A stretch of DNA of 64,000 nucleotides, taken from positions 517,603-581,602 of the forward strand of contig VXAZ01005564.1 in NCBI GenBank assembly GCA_013399875.1. Direction: 5' to 3'. The number at the start of each line of letters is the position of its first letter. Positions within the stretch are counted from its first letter, which is position 1. Source of the stretch: Gymnorhina tibicen (Eukaryota; Chordata; Aves; Passeriformes; Artamidae). This document shows positions 1-13,400 of this stretch, piece after piece. Below the pieces are notes generated by a model. It did no database searches, was not told the origin of the DNA, and saw only the letters and a program-made list of their open reading frames with translations. The position numbers and the translations under genes are program-made.

Positions 1-1651
1 GCGCTGTGGTGCTTCGAGAGCATTTGTTGGGACTTGCAAATATTCCTCATGCTTGCACTGCACACCTAAAAACCCCACGGTAATGCGTGTTTTCCTTCCC
101 AGCGTAAGTGCTGCGAGCACTGGCACTGAGAATATGATTAATGTGGCACATGTTTGCAAAACTGGGATTCCTCCAGTCCCCTCTGCTCTCAGTGAGCTGT
201 GGGGATGGAATGTGTGGAGAGTGACTAAAGCAGCAAGAGCAGAGCTGGAGAAGCCCTCAGGCTTTGGCACCGGGAAAGCTCCGTATGGCCCCAGGTTCCA
301 CTTTGGAAGCTTACAACACATTGAAACATAATTAATGGGACATCTACTCAGTCTTGATCTTGAAGTTCATTTTAACCATGTTCAGCGTTTAAGAGTCGAG
401 ACGATGAACACTTGATGTTGCAGAACAGTGCCAAAAATGTAAGTCTGGAGCATTCCTACTCCTGATTTGTTTTGACAGACATTTCATTTTCTGAAGCTGC
501 AGTTAGAGCAATAAAAACAAAATTCACCGCAGAAAAACAAACACCAGCTCCCCTTCCAGCAAAACTGATACATTTGTCAAATCCTGGAAAATTGTGCAGC
601 TAGAGCCCATTGAGTTTCCACAGGAGGTAAAGCTCATTAGCAAACACATGAAAGACAACGAGCAGATTATTGTGAAAAAGATATTTGTACAGTTACTTCG
701 GCAAGACTTTATTTTAAGTTTCTGGTTGCTGGCACTTAGACAATGTGTGTGACCTTGGTTAGGGAATTCTTATTGCTGAAAAACAGACACGCCAAGCAGC
801 CTTACAAACAGCAAGAGAGCTGGAGCAATGGAATTCAGTGAAAAGGAGGTAAAGCTGACATTTCTCTTTTTATTCCACCAACAGATCATCTGTTCAAGGA
901 GGTGTATGGAAGAGGAAAAGCATCCCTGGAGTGGGAAAAGGGGGGATTGAATGGGGAATGCCCAGGATTGTGTGCTGCTGAGGGAGGATCTCCGCTTTGC
1001 CCCCAATCAAAGGGGATTTGTGCTAAGCCGAAGGACGCCGGGCGCCGTGAGCCTCTGGAGCACAGAGGAGCTTTCTGTTAGAGCTTCCTGTGCTTTGTTC
1101 AACAAAATACATTAACGGGAGGAAGAGAGCTCTCACTACAACCCTGATTACTATTTCCTTTAATTCCATCAAAATGACTTCTTCCCAGCACAGCCTCCCC
1201 AGCCAGCTGCTCTCCCGGCCTGCGGAGGGTTCGGGACCTTCATCTGCGCTGCTGGAAATGTTTTGCAGACTTCAGCAGGACTCCTGGGCTGGATGTATGA
1301 AAATACAGCTTAAGCAGTGACAAATAGAAAGCACATGCTTGGTAAAGCTGCATTACACAACTCCGTCCCACTTTAATGTCATCCATCCCTAAAACAACAA
1401 ACCTGTGGGGACTTGTGCCTCCGTGTGTGTCTTGGAAAAGGGAGGTAGGGCTGCGGTTATGGTGGCTTGTGAGGACAAGCTGGTGGAGAGATTTGGGTCC
1501 ACACAGGACCACCATTAGCTTGAGGACCCTGGAGGCTCGATCACCACCTGATTAACAGACACGTGAGTAGTTCATACATGTCCACACAGGACAGCCCTTG
1601 GCTTGTCTAAACACACAACGCCCTCGCCATGAAAACTGAGGCACAAGTACA
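1..1651. other. intergenic, nothing recognised
   Basis: No open frame here resembles a known protein, and I see no exon-like block, RNA gene or repeat family. The base composition is ordinary mixed AT/GC. The last 30 bases before the CR1 fragment contain a 'gaaaactgaggcac' word like that of MIR/L2 repeats, but it is too short to call. Confidence 0.6.
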
Positions 1652-1930
1652 CAATCAGAGAATCAATAAGCTTGGAAAATACCTCTAAGATCATCGAGTC
1701 CAACTGCTAACCCAGCAGCATCATGTTCACCACTAAACCATAGTCCCAAGTGCCACATCCAGATGCCTTTTGATCACCTCCAGGGATGGTGACTGCACCA
1801 CTTCCCTGGGACATCTGTTCCAAGGCCTGACCACCCTTTCAGTGAAGAAATTTTTCCTAATAACTTATCTAAACCTCCCCTGGCTCAGCCTGGGGTCACT
1901 TCCTCTGGTCCAGTCATCCAGGTCACTGGG
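1652..1930 (-). mobile_element. CR1: CR1 LINE 3' fragment
   Basis: This is a 5'-truncated CR1 non-LTR retrotransposon, the dominant LINE of birds, inserted in minus orientation. Read on the plus strand it shows the reverse complement of the CR1 3' region: 'aatcagagaatcaataagc', then 'ttggaaaatacctctaagat', 'catcgagtccaactg', 'tccagggatggtgactgcac', and 'agtgaagaaatttttcctaa'. These words match the avian CR1 consensus as I remember it. Only the 3' end of the element is present, which is usual for CR1. The copy has several substitutions, so it is not recent. The right edge is approximate, because similarity fades after about 1930. Confidence 0.88.
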
Positions 1931-4900
1931 CTGGGCTGGCAGTGGGTGCCAGAGTGATCCCTGATGCTGGAGCTCGGGGTGAAGCTGGTTCAGATCTGCC
2001 ACCCAGGCTCTGCAATCAGGTTCACCCTTAATCAATATTTCCTTTCACAGTATCCTGCTGTATCCTGCTGGCTAGAGGATCCTGCCAGGATCCACTTCCA
2101 GGACAGAGTGGGCAGTAGAAATTAACCCCAGGGTAGATCTTCCTCTGCTTTCATCCCAGACACTGTCCTCCTCACTGCTCCTTCCCCCACGTTTCTCAGT
2201 GAGTGCTGCGCAGTCCTTGAATCATTTCATCCATCTAACTTTGTTTTACTCAGTCTGAGCAGCCTTCACAAGCCAAACTTGTAATCTTTCTGATTTGAGT
2301 CCCCATGTGCTCAGCAGCCCCAGCAAAGCACTGGTAGCATTTGACTCAGACCAATGTTCTCTGTGAATTCAGAGTCTGTGTCTTATTTAATTTTGTCATT
2401 TTCAATCAAGTTTTGCCTGTCCTTCCATTACTGTTTTGAGCCCTGTTTAGCCCTACTGTTTAAAATACACACATTTCTAAGTGTTGTATTTATTTCAGCT
2501 GCATATCTCACACATTCTTTCAAAGACAAAAATAACATTTGGTTTTAGGGTTTTGATTTTTTCTGTAACTTCTGTCGCTACAGAAATGTTGACGGTTTGG
2601 TTCAAGTATCACCATATCAGTATTTTCATATATTTGGAATGGGAAGGGAGGAGGACAGAAAAACAGGCAGTGAAGGCACTGAACACTGCTACATGTAAAG
2701 CTAACAGAAGGAAAGCGAAATAACATGGGATATTATCACAATTTTTTTCAAAAATGCTTTCTGAAGTTATCTGTATATTTTAAGTTTCCCACAGTGATAC
2801 ACTTCAAGTTTTTAAAACAACACAAACATTTGCCTTGGCTTACAGCCTAGTATAAAGAATAAAAATTATCAACACAACTAAATGGCTTAAAAAGACAAGG
2901 TATTGTCCCCGAGGAGAAGCAGAGAATGTAAAAGTAATCTGTACAGGCACAATGCTATTCTCGTGTGGCCAGCAAAAACAAATGGGCTGAGTCAGTTGTC
3001 CCTTTCAAATGAAGATATTTTGTTCTTTACCTGTCCATCATCTCTCTAGGATGCACATGTACCATCTGACTGGACTACTTGAAGTACAATTAATATTTGT
3101 TCTGTGTCTCATACGTGCTTTTTTGGTAATGACACGACATTTATTTATTGCTCTTCTTCAAGAATTAATAAAGAAGCCAGAGGGGCTATAGATCTCATGA
3201 TTCCCTGGCAGAGAGTTGTGAGCAGGTTGTCTGAACTCTACAACCCCCAAAAGGTCATTTTTTTCATGATTTGGGCCTTACTGCATTCACAAAGGTCACT
3301 GAAGTCCATTTTTTTCCATCTTTGTTATTTGTTCTTCAGCTTTTTTTTTTTTTTTTTTGGTGAAAAATAACAATGAAGTTCAAACCTCTGCTGCACTGAA
3401 TTCTTTGGCAGCTTTTTAAAGCTGCCCGGAAACCATTGTGAAAACTTCTATAATCAGATAGTGACTGATATACAGAGAGTGCCGACAGAAGTGTTTGAAA
3501 GTAAAATGCAGGGTGCTATAAAACAGCTTTACTAGATAGTAAATAACATTTCAAATATGCAAGGAAATCACATTCCAGCCCTGCTTTGTCTCTGCTGCCT
3601 TCTTTCCCTCCAGGATCTGTTCTAGCTGTGGGAAGTGCACTCCACATGAGATGGAATTTCGCTGTCCCTGTTGGCTGGCAGGTCTCCCTGCACGGCTTGC
3701 ACAGGAGATGGGAAGAGAGAGACCCTCCAAAGCCTGACTCGGGTTTCCCATCACCCTCATCAGGGGGCTGGCACCGAGCACTGAAAAACCCCCAAAGAGC
3801 AGCAGTGTCCTGGGTAGGACAGGGAGCATCCAGTCCCTCAGGCCATGCCCTGGCCCAGTGCTCGCTGTTGTCCTCCTCTGTGCACTCACAGAAAATGGGA
3901 GAGAGAGCCTGGCCTCGGCACAGGGTGCGGGGAGAAGCTGGTGCGTGGTGCCCAGGCCATGTGATCCTGCTGTACCGCCTCAGCTCTTGGCTTGATAAAT
4001 ACGAAGTGATCTGAGAGAGCTTAGTCCTAATGAAAGATGAGTGTGTGGACTTGCTGTCAAAGGTCTTGAGAGAGGCTGCTTTGCTGCCAAAAGGGAAAAA
4101 ACCCAAACCAATATACGCAAGACAAAAGCAATGTCTGACCAAAATGAAGCTGTGAGAGTGACCCTGCTAATGAAAAGAAATTGTTTGCATGGAGTTACAG
4201 ATGAGTGAATGACCAGTCAGGGGAAAATATTATTTTCCTGGGAAAGCTTAACATTTGAATAAGGAAAAAAGACTGCTGCTTATCTGTGGCAGATTACTGT
4301 GCCCTATTGAAAACACTGCCCTGAATTTTTCTCTCCCTCTTTCTGAAGCTGTTCTTTTTCAGATCAGGCAAAAGGGAAACAAATGTGTAATTGTCTCATA
4401 CACATAGTCTCTAATCTCAGTTTCGGCACAAATGTGTAGCAGTCCTTAACAGAGGAAGAGAAAAATGTGCTTGTTTGGAATGAATGTTTGGTTGTCTCTG
4501 AGCACAGACACTGTGACATACTGTTCACATCTTGGGCAAAGGATCCTTGTGACTTTTAACTTGTTCACAAAACTGACTTTAAATGGATTTTAGCCAGAAA
4601 TGAGAAGGTATGGGGTCATCTTAGACACTGGAGCATAACAAAAAGAGAACAAATGCTGTGGGATTTTTTCATGGAGATGCAGGGAATGATTGTTAAGTGC
4701 TGGCGTAGGTGTGAGTTCATCAAGGTACAGGCGCTCGTTTCTGTCTCTACCACATGAAAAAATCAATTTCATTTAATGAGAATACTCTAAGCTTCAAAAT
4801 GGAAACATGCTGAAGTACCTTCCAGGGGCATTAAACAGCTGCCCCAATGTTGTCTGTGTCACCAGTGTCAAAGTCAGCCTATTTGATGAATTTTGCCCTC

Positions 4901-6362
4901 TTACTGTGAAATCACATGTGGTTTGCAGCAGAATTTTGTGAGTGCCTTTGAATGCAGAATCCAGGCTGTAGATGTGTGGATGAAAGGCTCTGTATAAATG
5001 TCAGCCTTTATTATTGTTACAAATTTCCGGCTTCTGTTATTAAGACATTTTATATGGATATTTGCGTGTCTCTCCGTCTGTGAGTTTGGATTAAATGCCT
5101 GCCACAAATCTCCCTGGCATCCCATGGAGGGGATTGCTTTAACTTGGTGCTCTTCTAACCTTTCCTTCTGTTCAGGGAATAAACCTGCTTTAAAAAAATG
5201 ACCTCATAAAAATGGAGTAAACTCTGAGCTCTTTGTTTTTCTCAGGTCTAACCTCCAAGAAGACTATAAATTCATTTATTCTATAAAACACAAAGAAGTA
5301 AATCTTCAGCATAATGTGTGGGGAATTAGCCACTTAACTCCCATTAACATTAATGGGAACGGAATATTTATTTGCCCCACAGCACATAAATCTTTGCCTT
5401 GCAACTTCTACAGTTTCTAACTAAAATGTCTCCATTGTTCTAAGGATCATGGTTATCCTGCTGGAGTGTTTACTGGGTTGTCAGGCTATGGGAGATATAT
5501 TGGATGTTTCAGTCCTTTTCCTTCAAGTAAGCTGTAAAATGCACTGGGGCTCTGTAATGTGAACTTTCTGAAACCTCTGTGTGATAAGCTCAGATGATTC
5601 AAACCTCCTCTGCTTGGTGCTGGTCCCGTGGTTCCTGCTGGGAGCTGGAATCATTTGACAGGAATAAACTGCTGTGACTGATGGACTTTTGGTCTGTACC
5701 TGGGGTGAAGGACGGATGGGGCTGAGGGTCTTGGTGCACTGCCACGAGTCTTCACCTCTTCCACAATCTGTATTTCTTCATTTCTTCCTGCAGGCCTGTG
5801 TTCTCTTTGTAAGAGAGTTACACTCTCAGCTCTTTCTTCTCTACTTAAAGTCAAGATCAGGCAAATCAATCAAGCCCCAAATAACCCTGCTTTGAGGAGA
5901 TCTCTTGTCCCTCCCCTGGAGGGAGGTGAAGAGGCCATAGCTCAGTGAGACCTGTTGGAGGCTCCACAGTTGTTATGTGTATTTACCTGGAAGACACTGA
6001 GGCTCTCTCAGGGTGGATGAGCCAGTGGAGCCTCACAAATACATGAATATGAAATCTGCCACTCACTGGCTGAAATCCAGGCTCTGTTTTACTCCATGGC
6101 AAAACTTCCCATGACTTCAGCACACCAGGTTTAGCTAGTGCATGAAACTACTTTTCCCTGAAGCATTCATAGAAACCTATTGCTCTTCTGTGTGGTTTAT
6201 CTGAATCACTCCAAGGAAGTTCATAAATCCTCCAAATTTCTGGTTAAAAGTAAAGAACTAACAATGGAAGCAGAAAACTCCATCTTACCCCCTGTCGATT
6301 TATGAAGTATTTTACAAATAAAGCCTTCCTCTGCACCCAAATGCATTGGGCAAAAAGCAAGA
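1931..6362. other. intergenic, no gene recognised
   Basis: The stretch is mostly AT-rich single-copy-looking sequence. It contains an 18-base T run at 3341-3358. A GC-richer patch at about 3590-3970 leaves long frames open on both strands (208 codons on minus, 142 on plus), but neither looks like a known protein. I see no splice-phased exon series or RNA gene. Confidence 0.55.
3341..3358. repeat. poly(T) tract
   Basis: An uninterrupted run of 18 T is followed by GG. It could be the A-tail of an old minus-strand insertion or a simple mononucleotide microsatellite. No recognisable element sits beside it. Confidence 0.9.
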
Positions 6363-6505
6363 GGCTTAAACTAAAGCTGGAGAGTTTTAGGCAAGACATC
6401 AGAAAAGGCTTCCCAGGGGTGAGGGTCGGGAAGTACAGCTGCAGACTCTGCAGGCTGCTGTCTCCAGGAGCAGGCTAGACAAATTGTGAGGAGGGACCTA
6501 GGTGG
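6363..6505 (+). mobile_element. CR1: old CR1-like LINE fragment
   Basis: The plus strand carries diverged versions of several CR1 3'-UTR words in the right order: 'cttaaactaaagctggagag', 'tcagaaaaggcttcc' followed by 'ggggtgagggt', and 'ggagcaggctagacaaattg' followed by 'gagggacctaggtgg'. These correspond to the CR1 segment that ends a short distance before the terminal 'ggtcccttccaac' part, which is missing here. The divergence suggests an old subfamily. The assignment rests on remembered consensus words and not on an alignment. Confidence 0.6.
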
Positions 6506-9500
6506 TCTCGTTGAAGAGGAAAAGAAGGATTGTTAATTTAGATACTCCCTTTCAGCTCTGTCGCTCTGCTGGAGCAAGAGGGGATCCATCGATTTTTAAG
6601 GTTGTTGGATCAAGTCTGTTTAGTTCTGTTAGACTTTTCAATGAACCAAGAATATCATCTTCTGATTTCACTTGCCCCTGTTCTGTGTCCCTGTGATCTT
6701 TGGGAGTCGCAGGTAGTGGAGAACCCGCCTTCCTTCCCTGTTCTCCACCTTTTCCAGGGAGCTGAGCACACATGAGCCCTGCACACTCGAGCAGTGCAGG
6801 ACTCTCCTCTCACGGCAGTGAGACACTCAGTCCTCAGCTGAGCTAAGTGTGCAGAAAGCCTTTTTTAACAGTGCCTGAACCTCTGGCTTTATTATCCAGA
6901 CCAGCTCTCTATCTGCACCTGTCAGGTTCCTCCTGAGACTGAAACAAGAGCAGTCTCCACGTCTGTTTTCACAGCTCCAAAGCAGAGAGAGGGATTTGTC
7001 AGGAAACCATTATGCAATGCTCCACCATTTGTTGTGGATCCATTTTCTTTTCTGAAGCCAAAGTATTTGTTTTCAAGGTTTAGGGAACAGGATTCTGGTG
7101 TGATTTAGGCCAGTATAAATGCACAGGACCCCTCCAGGCAATGAGTAGAAATGTTTTTGATTCAGACACTTTCCTGCACTCGAGGCACAGGGATGAGAAC
7201 CACATCTGTCTCTGGAGCTCTCAAGCCACAGAGACTGGCTGCAGGGTTAGGCTCAAGGATGGGACACCTATGACATATTAAAACATCAAGTTGTTGCTAT
7301 TATTAGGTTTTTAAAGCACCATAATCATAAACAATGGGCAAACAGGATACCTCACCTGCAACATGCTACTGGCATGTTGAGCACACCCCTGGAGCCAGCT
7401 TTGATTTCAGGTTTAGTTCCTGTGAAAAAATATTTAACCAGGAAATCTTTACTCAAATTTTATTAATTTTTTGTTTTCTCAAATGTGCCACTATTCATCA
7501 AAATCTTGAAAGCAGCAAATCAATTTTAGCTGTGAACACATAAGATTAATATAAGCCTCACTGTAGCTCACGTTCAGGATATTCCTTCCTGAATGAGCCA
7601 TTAGCAGACTCTGCACTGGATATCAGTTACTGAATGTAAATATCTGAAACAAAAGCTGCCTGACAATGTTCAGAATCTCCTCTCAAAAAAGAAGGATAGG
7701 AAATGATCAAAGAGAGCAGAAAACGAGAGAGGAAATTGCAATTACACAATCTGAAGTTAAGTGTTTCCTACGGAAAAGAATGCGATGCCTTTAATCATGA
7801 AAGGATGAGATTCCCGTTAACTGTTTTCTGTCACCCGCATTATGGTGCCACACAGGTCCCATCCAGCACAGCCATCACAGGAGACTCTTCCAGCTGCATT
7901 GATCAGGATCCATTGGCACCATCCATGTCCCTGAAGAGAAGGATCCTCCAGCTGGACTGAGCCACCAGAGCATCTCCCTGGAACAGCCAGGCTCACATGG
8001 ACACGCTGCCATGGCCAGACAAGCTGTACAAGCTGGTTCTGTCCTGGCTGTGGGTGGCATGGCCACACCAGCTCTGTGGCACTGTAGGAGCACAGATACA
8101 GTGTTGGGCAATGCCACGGGCCAGTCAGGGTGATTTATACTCAACCATGTTTGGAGAAACAAATGCACATATCAGATAAAAAATTTATCTCTTTTTTCCC
8201 CCCACTTTTTATTCTAAAGTGCTGCAGGGGTTTCCAGCAATAGATAAAATCATTTTCACAAAACTGAAATGCAAAATTTTTTCCAGAGCTTGTTAGGTCC
8301 TGAAATGTGTAGGTGGGGTTGGGAAAATGGCATTCCCAGCTCTTCGCCAACAACAAAGCTATTAGAGCCTTGATAAATGTTACCCAGTTCAGTGCTGCTG
8401 TTTGTGCCATATTCCCAACAGCAAATGCAAGCATCTTCAGGATCCAACAGGCTCCCAAGGATAAGCCCAGCAATTCAACTAAAAATAAATATAATTAACC
8501 CATAAAAAGAAATATGTCTGTAAGATTATCATCCTTGCAGCTAGTTGGAATGTGCTTGGGAAATATTTTTGTAGCTAGTTGCAAATCAAATATGTTTTAC
8601 ATGGAGACAGTGTTGCCAAAATAACACAAAATAAATTTATTAAATAAAAGATGTAAATGGAAAAAAGATAAAATATAAAAAAAGTGGAAAAAACATTTTC
8701 ACATGTTTAGACAAGTTGCTCATAAATATTCTTTCCTTCTCTTAGAATCAATGAGTTGGTTTCTGCCCTAAGGTTGTGTTTTGTAACCTGTCAGACTGCA
8801 ACCTGCAAGAGTGGATAGCAAACATCAGATGAGTGATCCAAGGGATTTACTCATTTTTAATGGCTAATCCTTCATTCTTATGATGTTTTAATCATTCATG
8901 ACCTTTATCATAATCCATCCCCTCCTAAAATTTCCATTGCTGGGAGCTTGTTCAGATTGACTATCAGATATATTGAATAAACTGTCTAAATCATGTTGTC
9001 TTGTCTCTGTTACGTGTCTGGCTGAGTGAGGCTTTCCAATCAGGACAGTAATGAGCATCACACAAAGAATATTGCATCACCTCCCCCAGTTTCTTAAACA
9101 ACTGATCTTGGAGACTCTGTAGTAATGGGTTTACAGCATTTCTGAAAAGTGAAAAAGTTTTCATGAATAGATCATCTAACATTGTCTGAAGAGTGATAAA
9201 TTAATAATTTCATCTAACACCCACAAATCACTTCAAAAGAAAATGAGTCAGTGCTCAAATTCTGAAGGATAGAGCCTTGTGGCAGAGCCTCTAATCTTCT
9301 TAAAGATTCCTTTCTCAGACTGCCACGAGATGCTGTCTGGAAACACTCTCCCTGATGTGCCCAGCAGATCAGTTCCTGTCTCTTCAGAACTAATCAGTTC
9401 TCTTGACTTTCAGCAAAGGGAATGGTGGCACTGAGCACCTCTTAGGAGCTGTCAAACCCCTCACAGGTCTGAGCTCATTAGCAAGACCTGTAATTAGTGC

Positions 9501-10362
9501 TCCCATTGATGCATTTGTTATGCTATCACCTCAAAAGCTTCCAGTGTTTACCTGTCAGATAAATTTCCCAGTGTCCAGTATATTGAATTCTCCCATTCCT
9601 AAGAGTGCAGGGATGTGGGGAGGTGAACACATAAGGCAAGGTTTGATTGCACAAAACTGCCAAAGAAAAAATGAACTATTGTCAGGTTTGCTGGGCAGCT
9701 GGATGGGAATCTGAGGGGGAATTCATTAAAAATCATGTCACATATGCCCAATGCAGAGCCACGACTGGCAATTGGCTTTGCTGGAACTAAAAGGCTGAGC
9801 CCAAACTTTTCTGGAAAACTCCCTAAGGCCATTTCACTTACAAAAAGACCAAGCTTTTGAGAGCGTATAATTATCCTTCATCCCTGCCATCTTACCCTGC
9901 ATTAAATTTAATTGCTCACAAAACTTGGCAACATTCTCAAATCCATTTAAAGAAATTAAGTGGTTCTGTCATTTTTTAGCACTCTTGATATGAAAGTGTT
10001 TCAACTTTCACTCTGTGACAAGAACGTCTGCCTCCTCCCCTTCCCCCAAAATATACATTCTTCCTGAGAGCACTGAGCTCAGAGGGAACAGATGGGCTAA
10101 AAATAGTTGATTTTGGCCAAGACTATCAAAAGCCATCAGTGATTTTCAATGCCTCTATTTTTAGAGGTGAGTGCTGACCACTTACTGGAAGTCACATTCC
10201 TTCAAGCTTGCAGAGCTGGGCACCCCACATCTTGCTCTGTTATTTCCAAAGTAACAGGTCATGAGCATCAGGGCTGTGATGGAATCACCACCCTGTGCCT
10301 TGTTCTGTTATCCCAGCCCAGGAGAAGCTCTCCAGCGCTGCTGTGCAGAGGGCTCACCCACT
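6506..10362. other. intergenic, no gene recognised
   Basis: Nothing here resembles coding sequence, an RNA gene or a clear transposon. The only distinct feature is an A-rich low-complexity patch at 8624-8696, listed separately. Confidence 0.55.
8624..8696. repeat. A-rich low-complexity tract
   Basis: About 70 bases are strongly A-rich on the plus strand, with AAAT/AAAG words and almost no C. It looks like simple low-complexity sequence or a decayed A tail. Confidence 0.7.
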
Positions 10363-10404
10363 GAGCCACTGACCATTGAGCCACTGACCATTGAGCCACT
10401 GACC
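10363..10404. repeat. 15-bp tandem repeat, about 2.8 copies
   Basis: The unit 'gagccactgaccatt' occurs at 10363-10377 and 10378-10392, followed by a 12-base partial copy to 10404. The copies are identical, so the duplication is recent or homogenised. It does not lie in a recognisable gene. Confidence 0.92.
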
Positions 10405-13400
10405 CACCAGTGCTGTTCAGTGTACGAGCACCCGATGCCATTTAAATTTTCTCCCCACCCTTCACTGTCAGCTGGTAGAGTCAAACTTGTCACCTGCAAA
10501 TGAGACTCCTAAACATATGATCCAAAGGGTGTCCCCATGGCACTTTCCATCCTTGCCCAGTCTTTGTTGCTGGCACCTGTACTAGTTCTTTCAATCTTAC
10601 CAGAAAAACTGTTTTGATATTTACCTCCCTAGTATAAAAAGGTGCTTTTTTTCACAGGTCATGAAGAGGACAAGGCATTTAAATACATTTCAAAGATAAA
10701 ATATGAACACTCCTTACTGCTTTCCATAAATGCAGTGTGCAGAAACGATGTCAGCACAATTAGAGATGGGATGGAAATTTTGAGTTCACTGAGTGAATAT
10801 CTGTTAACATCGGCCTTTTATCTACAGCTCTCTTTTCAACTGTGAAATGCTGTTAATCCATCATGAAGTCTTGTCATGCGCTTGCTAATTACATGTTTTG
10901 TTGTTCTTCAAATGAAAACAAAGGAATTTGGGGTTTGGGGTGGTAGGGGAAATTCCTGATGATCAAGTAAAAATATACTAATGGCACATGTGACAATTAA
11001 AACCCCTAATTAGGTTCACAGGAGGAGTATTTTCAAACATTCTGAGCACCTACAGCTTCTGTTGTCTGCAGTGTTATGTACTAAACTACACTGGACCCAG
11101 CACAGCACTACATTAAATAAATGTCACATTTTATGTACAGTGTGAAAGAGAATTATCTGTGAAGCAAAGGTCAATGAAGTCAGATTTTCTGCTGTGTTTA
11201 TTGGCGATAAACATCTCGAGAGAGAATGTGAGCATCTCCAAACACAGGGTTATAATGTTAATATAGTCCCTTATCGCTTTATAAACGATCTGTATCCTGA
11301 CACGGGAAGTGAGCTTCAGTCCCAGATGAATTACGAATGAGTGACTCCCTAATATAAATAAAAGCAAGAGGATGGGCCCTGTCGAGCAGTCTGAGCACGA
11401 GCTGGAAATAGGAGCCAGGGACTTATCTCAGCTTTAGAGAGTGAGCTGCTTTGGAGTCTGGTCCAAAGCTCTGTTAATTAAGTGGGAGTCATTCCAGCAC
11501 TATCAGAGGGCTTTATCACTCTTTATTAGGGCTGCCATATGTCCACTTTTTTTCTTCCATTTGTCTTCTTTTTCTGCCCCCAAGATCTTTTCTGCTGGGT
11601 TTCTGATAGGTGCAGCTCATACCCGGGTGTCCCCAAACCCTGAAGTGCACGTGTGTAGGTGTGGATTTGGTTTGTCACACTGGGGAGATGTTGGATGTCA
11701 GTGGATGAATGGGGAAATGATGGAGGGTCAGGGTATCCTGGGCTGGCAGACGGACCTGTGCTGGGAAGGCCAATGATGGGAAAAAAGGGGGATTTTGGAA
11801 TGAGGAAATGAGGAAGAAAAAAAGCAGTCAGGGAGAGATAAGTGAGAAAAGAAGATTTCTTTGGAATAGGAGGCTCTGGGATGCAAAGAGGAATATAGGG
11901 TGGGGGTCTAGGGGTCAATGCCTTGCCTTTTAACCCTTAATTTGGACTTTGAGAGTGGATTCTCACAGACTTGTCCAAGCTGTCATGTCAACTTCTCTGC
12001 CCCTGTGTGCTGCCAGTGCCTGCCTGGGCTGGGGGAGAGGGTGGCTCTACTTGTGGCCTTGGAAATGTCACCAGCTGCCCTGCTTCAATGCCCCTCCTGA
12101 TGGCCATAGTCACCTTCCAGTCTGGGGAGCTGGGAGGTTCAGATCCTGTCTTTGAAGGTTTAGGGAGGAAGCTGTGCTCTGTCATTAAACTGATCCTTTG
12201 GAACCACAGAATAAATGTCTGAAGCCTTAAATTTGAGGTAAAAGTTGTGGGAATAAAATAGCTTCATGAAATTATATTTGGAAGTGAAGGTCTTTCTTTT
12301 CATAGCAGTGCAGGTGGCTGAGGCAGTGATGGTTCATGTCCAGCCCCTCCTGCTCCTCAGGATGTCTGGCTGGGGTGGAATGTGTCCACTACACAGTGGG
12401 AGATGTCCAGGTGAGCCTTAGGTGGCTTCACCTGGATCTGGATTGACCCCAGCTGACTGAACAGCCACTTCTCCAACTCTCTGCCACCAGATGTGTCTCT
12501 CCTCTCCTACACTTTGAGTCTCAGACAAGACATCCTGTGACTTCATCCCTCCTCAAGGATTTCCTGGTTGCAGCTGAACTCAAAATGCACACGTCTGGAG
12601 CTGGGGCTATTCTTTCCTCTGACAAATATTTCAGACCTCACACCTCTACAGCTAAACAAATGTAATCCAAGCATCAGATCATAAAATTTCAGAAAAAAAA
12701 TGATTTGAACTGCTGGCATGGCTTCTAGCAGTGCATTGGGGGCAGCTCTCATTTCACGTGTCCCCAGAGGCAAGTAAAGCATTTCACTCCTGGTAACTGA
12801 GCTATAACTGTAGGTCTCAAGCAGCCCATGTTCCACGTTACAATGTGAGAAACCTGAGGGCTTTTGCTTTTTTGTGCAGGAGATTATCAAAGCACCTTTA
12901 AAGGGAGCCAGATTTCCTGCCTCACCTTTCCTCTCCCCTTGCTCCCACATCCACTCCTCGAGAAACAAAAAGGTGTCAAACTTTCTTCCACACGTCCAAA
13001 CGAGCCACATTGCCTGGGCAAGTGGGGAGCAAAGACTTCGGCCTCTCAAAGGCTCTCTGCTGGCAGCTCACAGGCAGGTAGCAGCTCTCTGGTACCAGGT
13101 AAAGTAATACAGGGACAAAGATAGCTGATAACCATGGACACACAGGTTGATTTCCCTAACCTGCTTACACTCCATCATTACCAAACCCAGCATGCTGCAG
13201 CAAACAAGTCCCTTCGTGTTTTAGGGGAAAGAATGTGATTTTGCAATTCACTGTTCTGCTTTTTCCCCTGTGGTGCACATTTGGCTTTGAAGGAGCAAAA
13301 GCTCAGGGAAGTCAGGATAACACATGTAGGGCTGATCCTCACTCCTCACCCAGGTCTCCCAATTACCTGAACTGTTATTAATTAACCATGAGGAACAGTT

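Noticed and set aside
3516..4142. 208-codon open frame on the minus strand, with a 142-codon frame on plus
   Set aside because: It lies in a GC-rich patch that has few stops in any frame. The translation shows no domain, compositional signal or similarity I recognise, and both strands are open. Chance is the simplest explanation.
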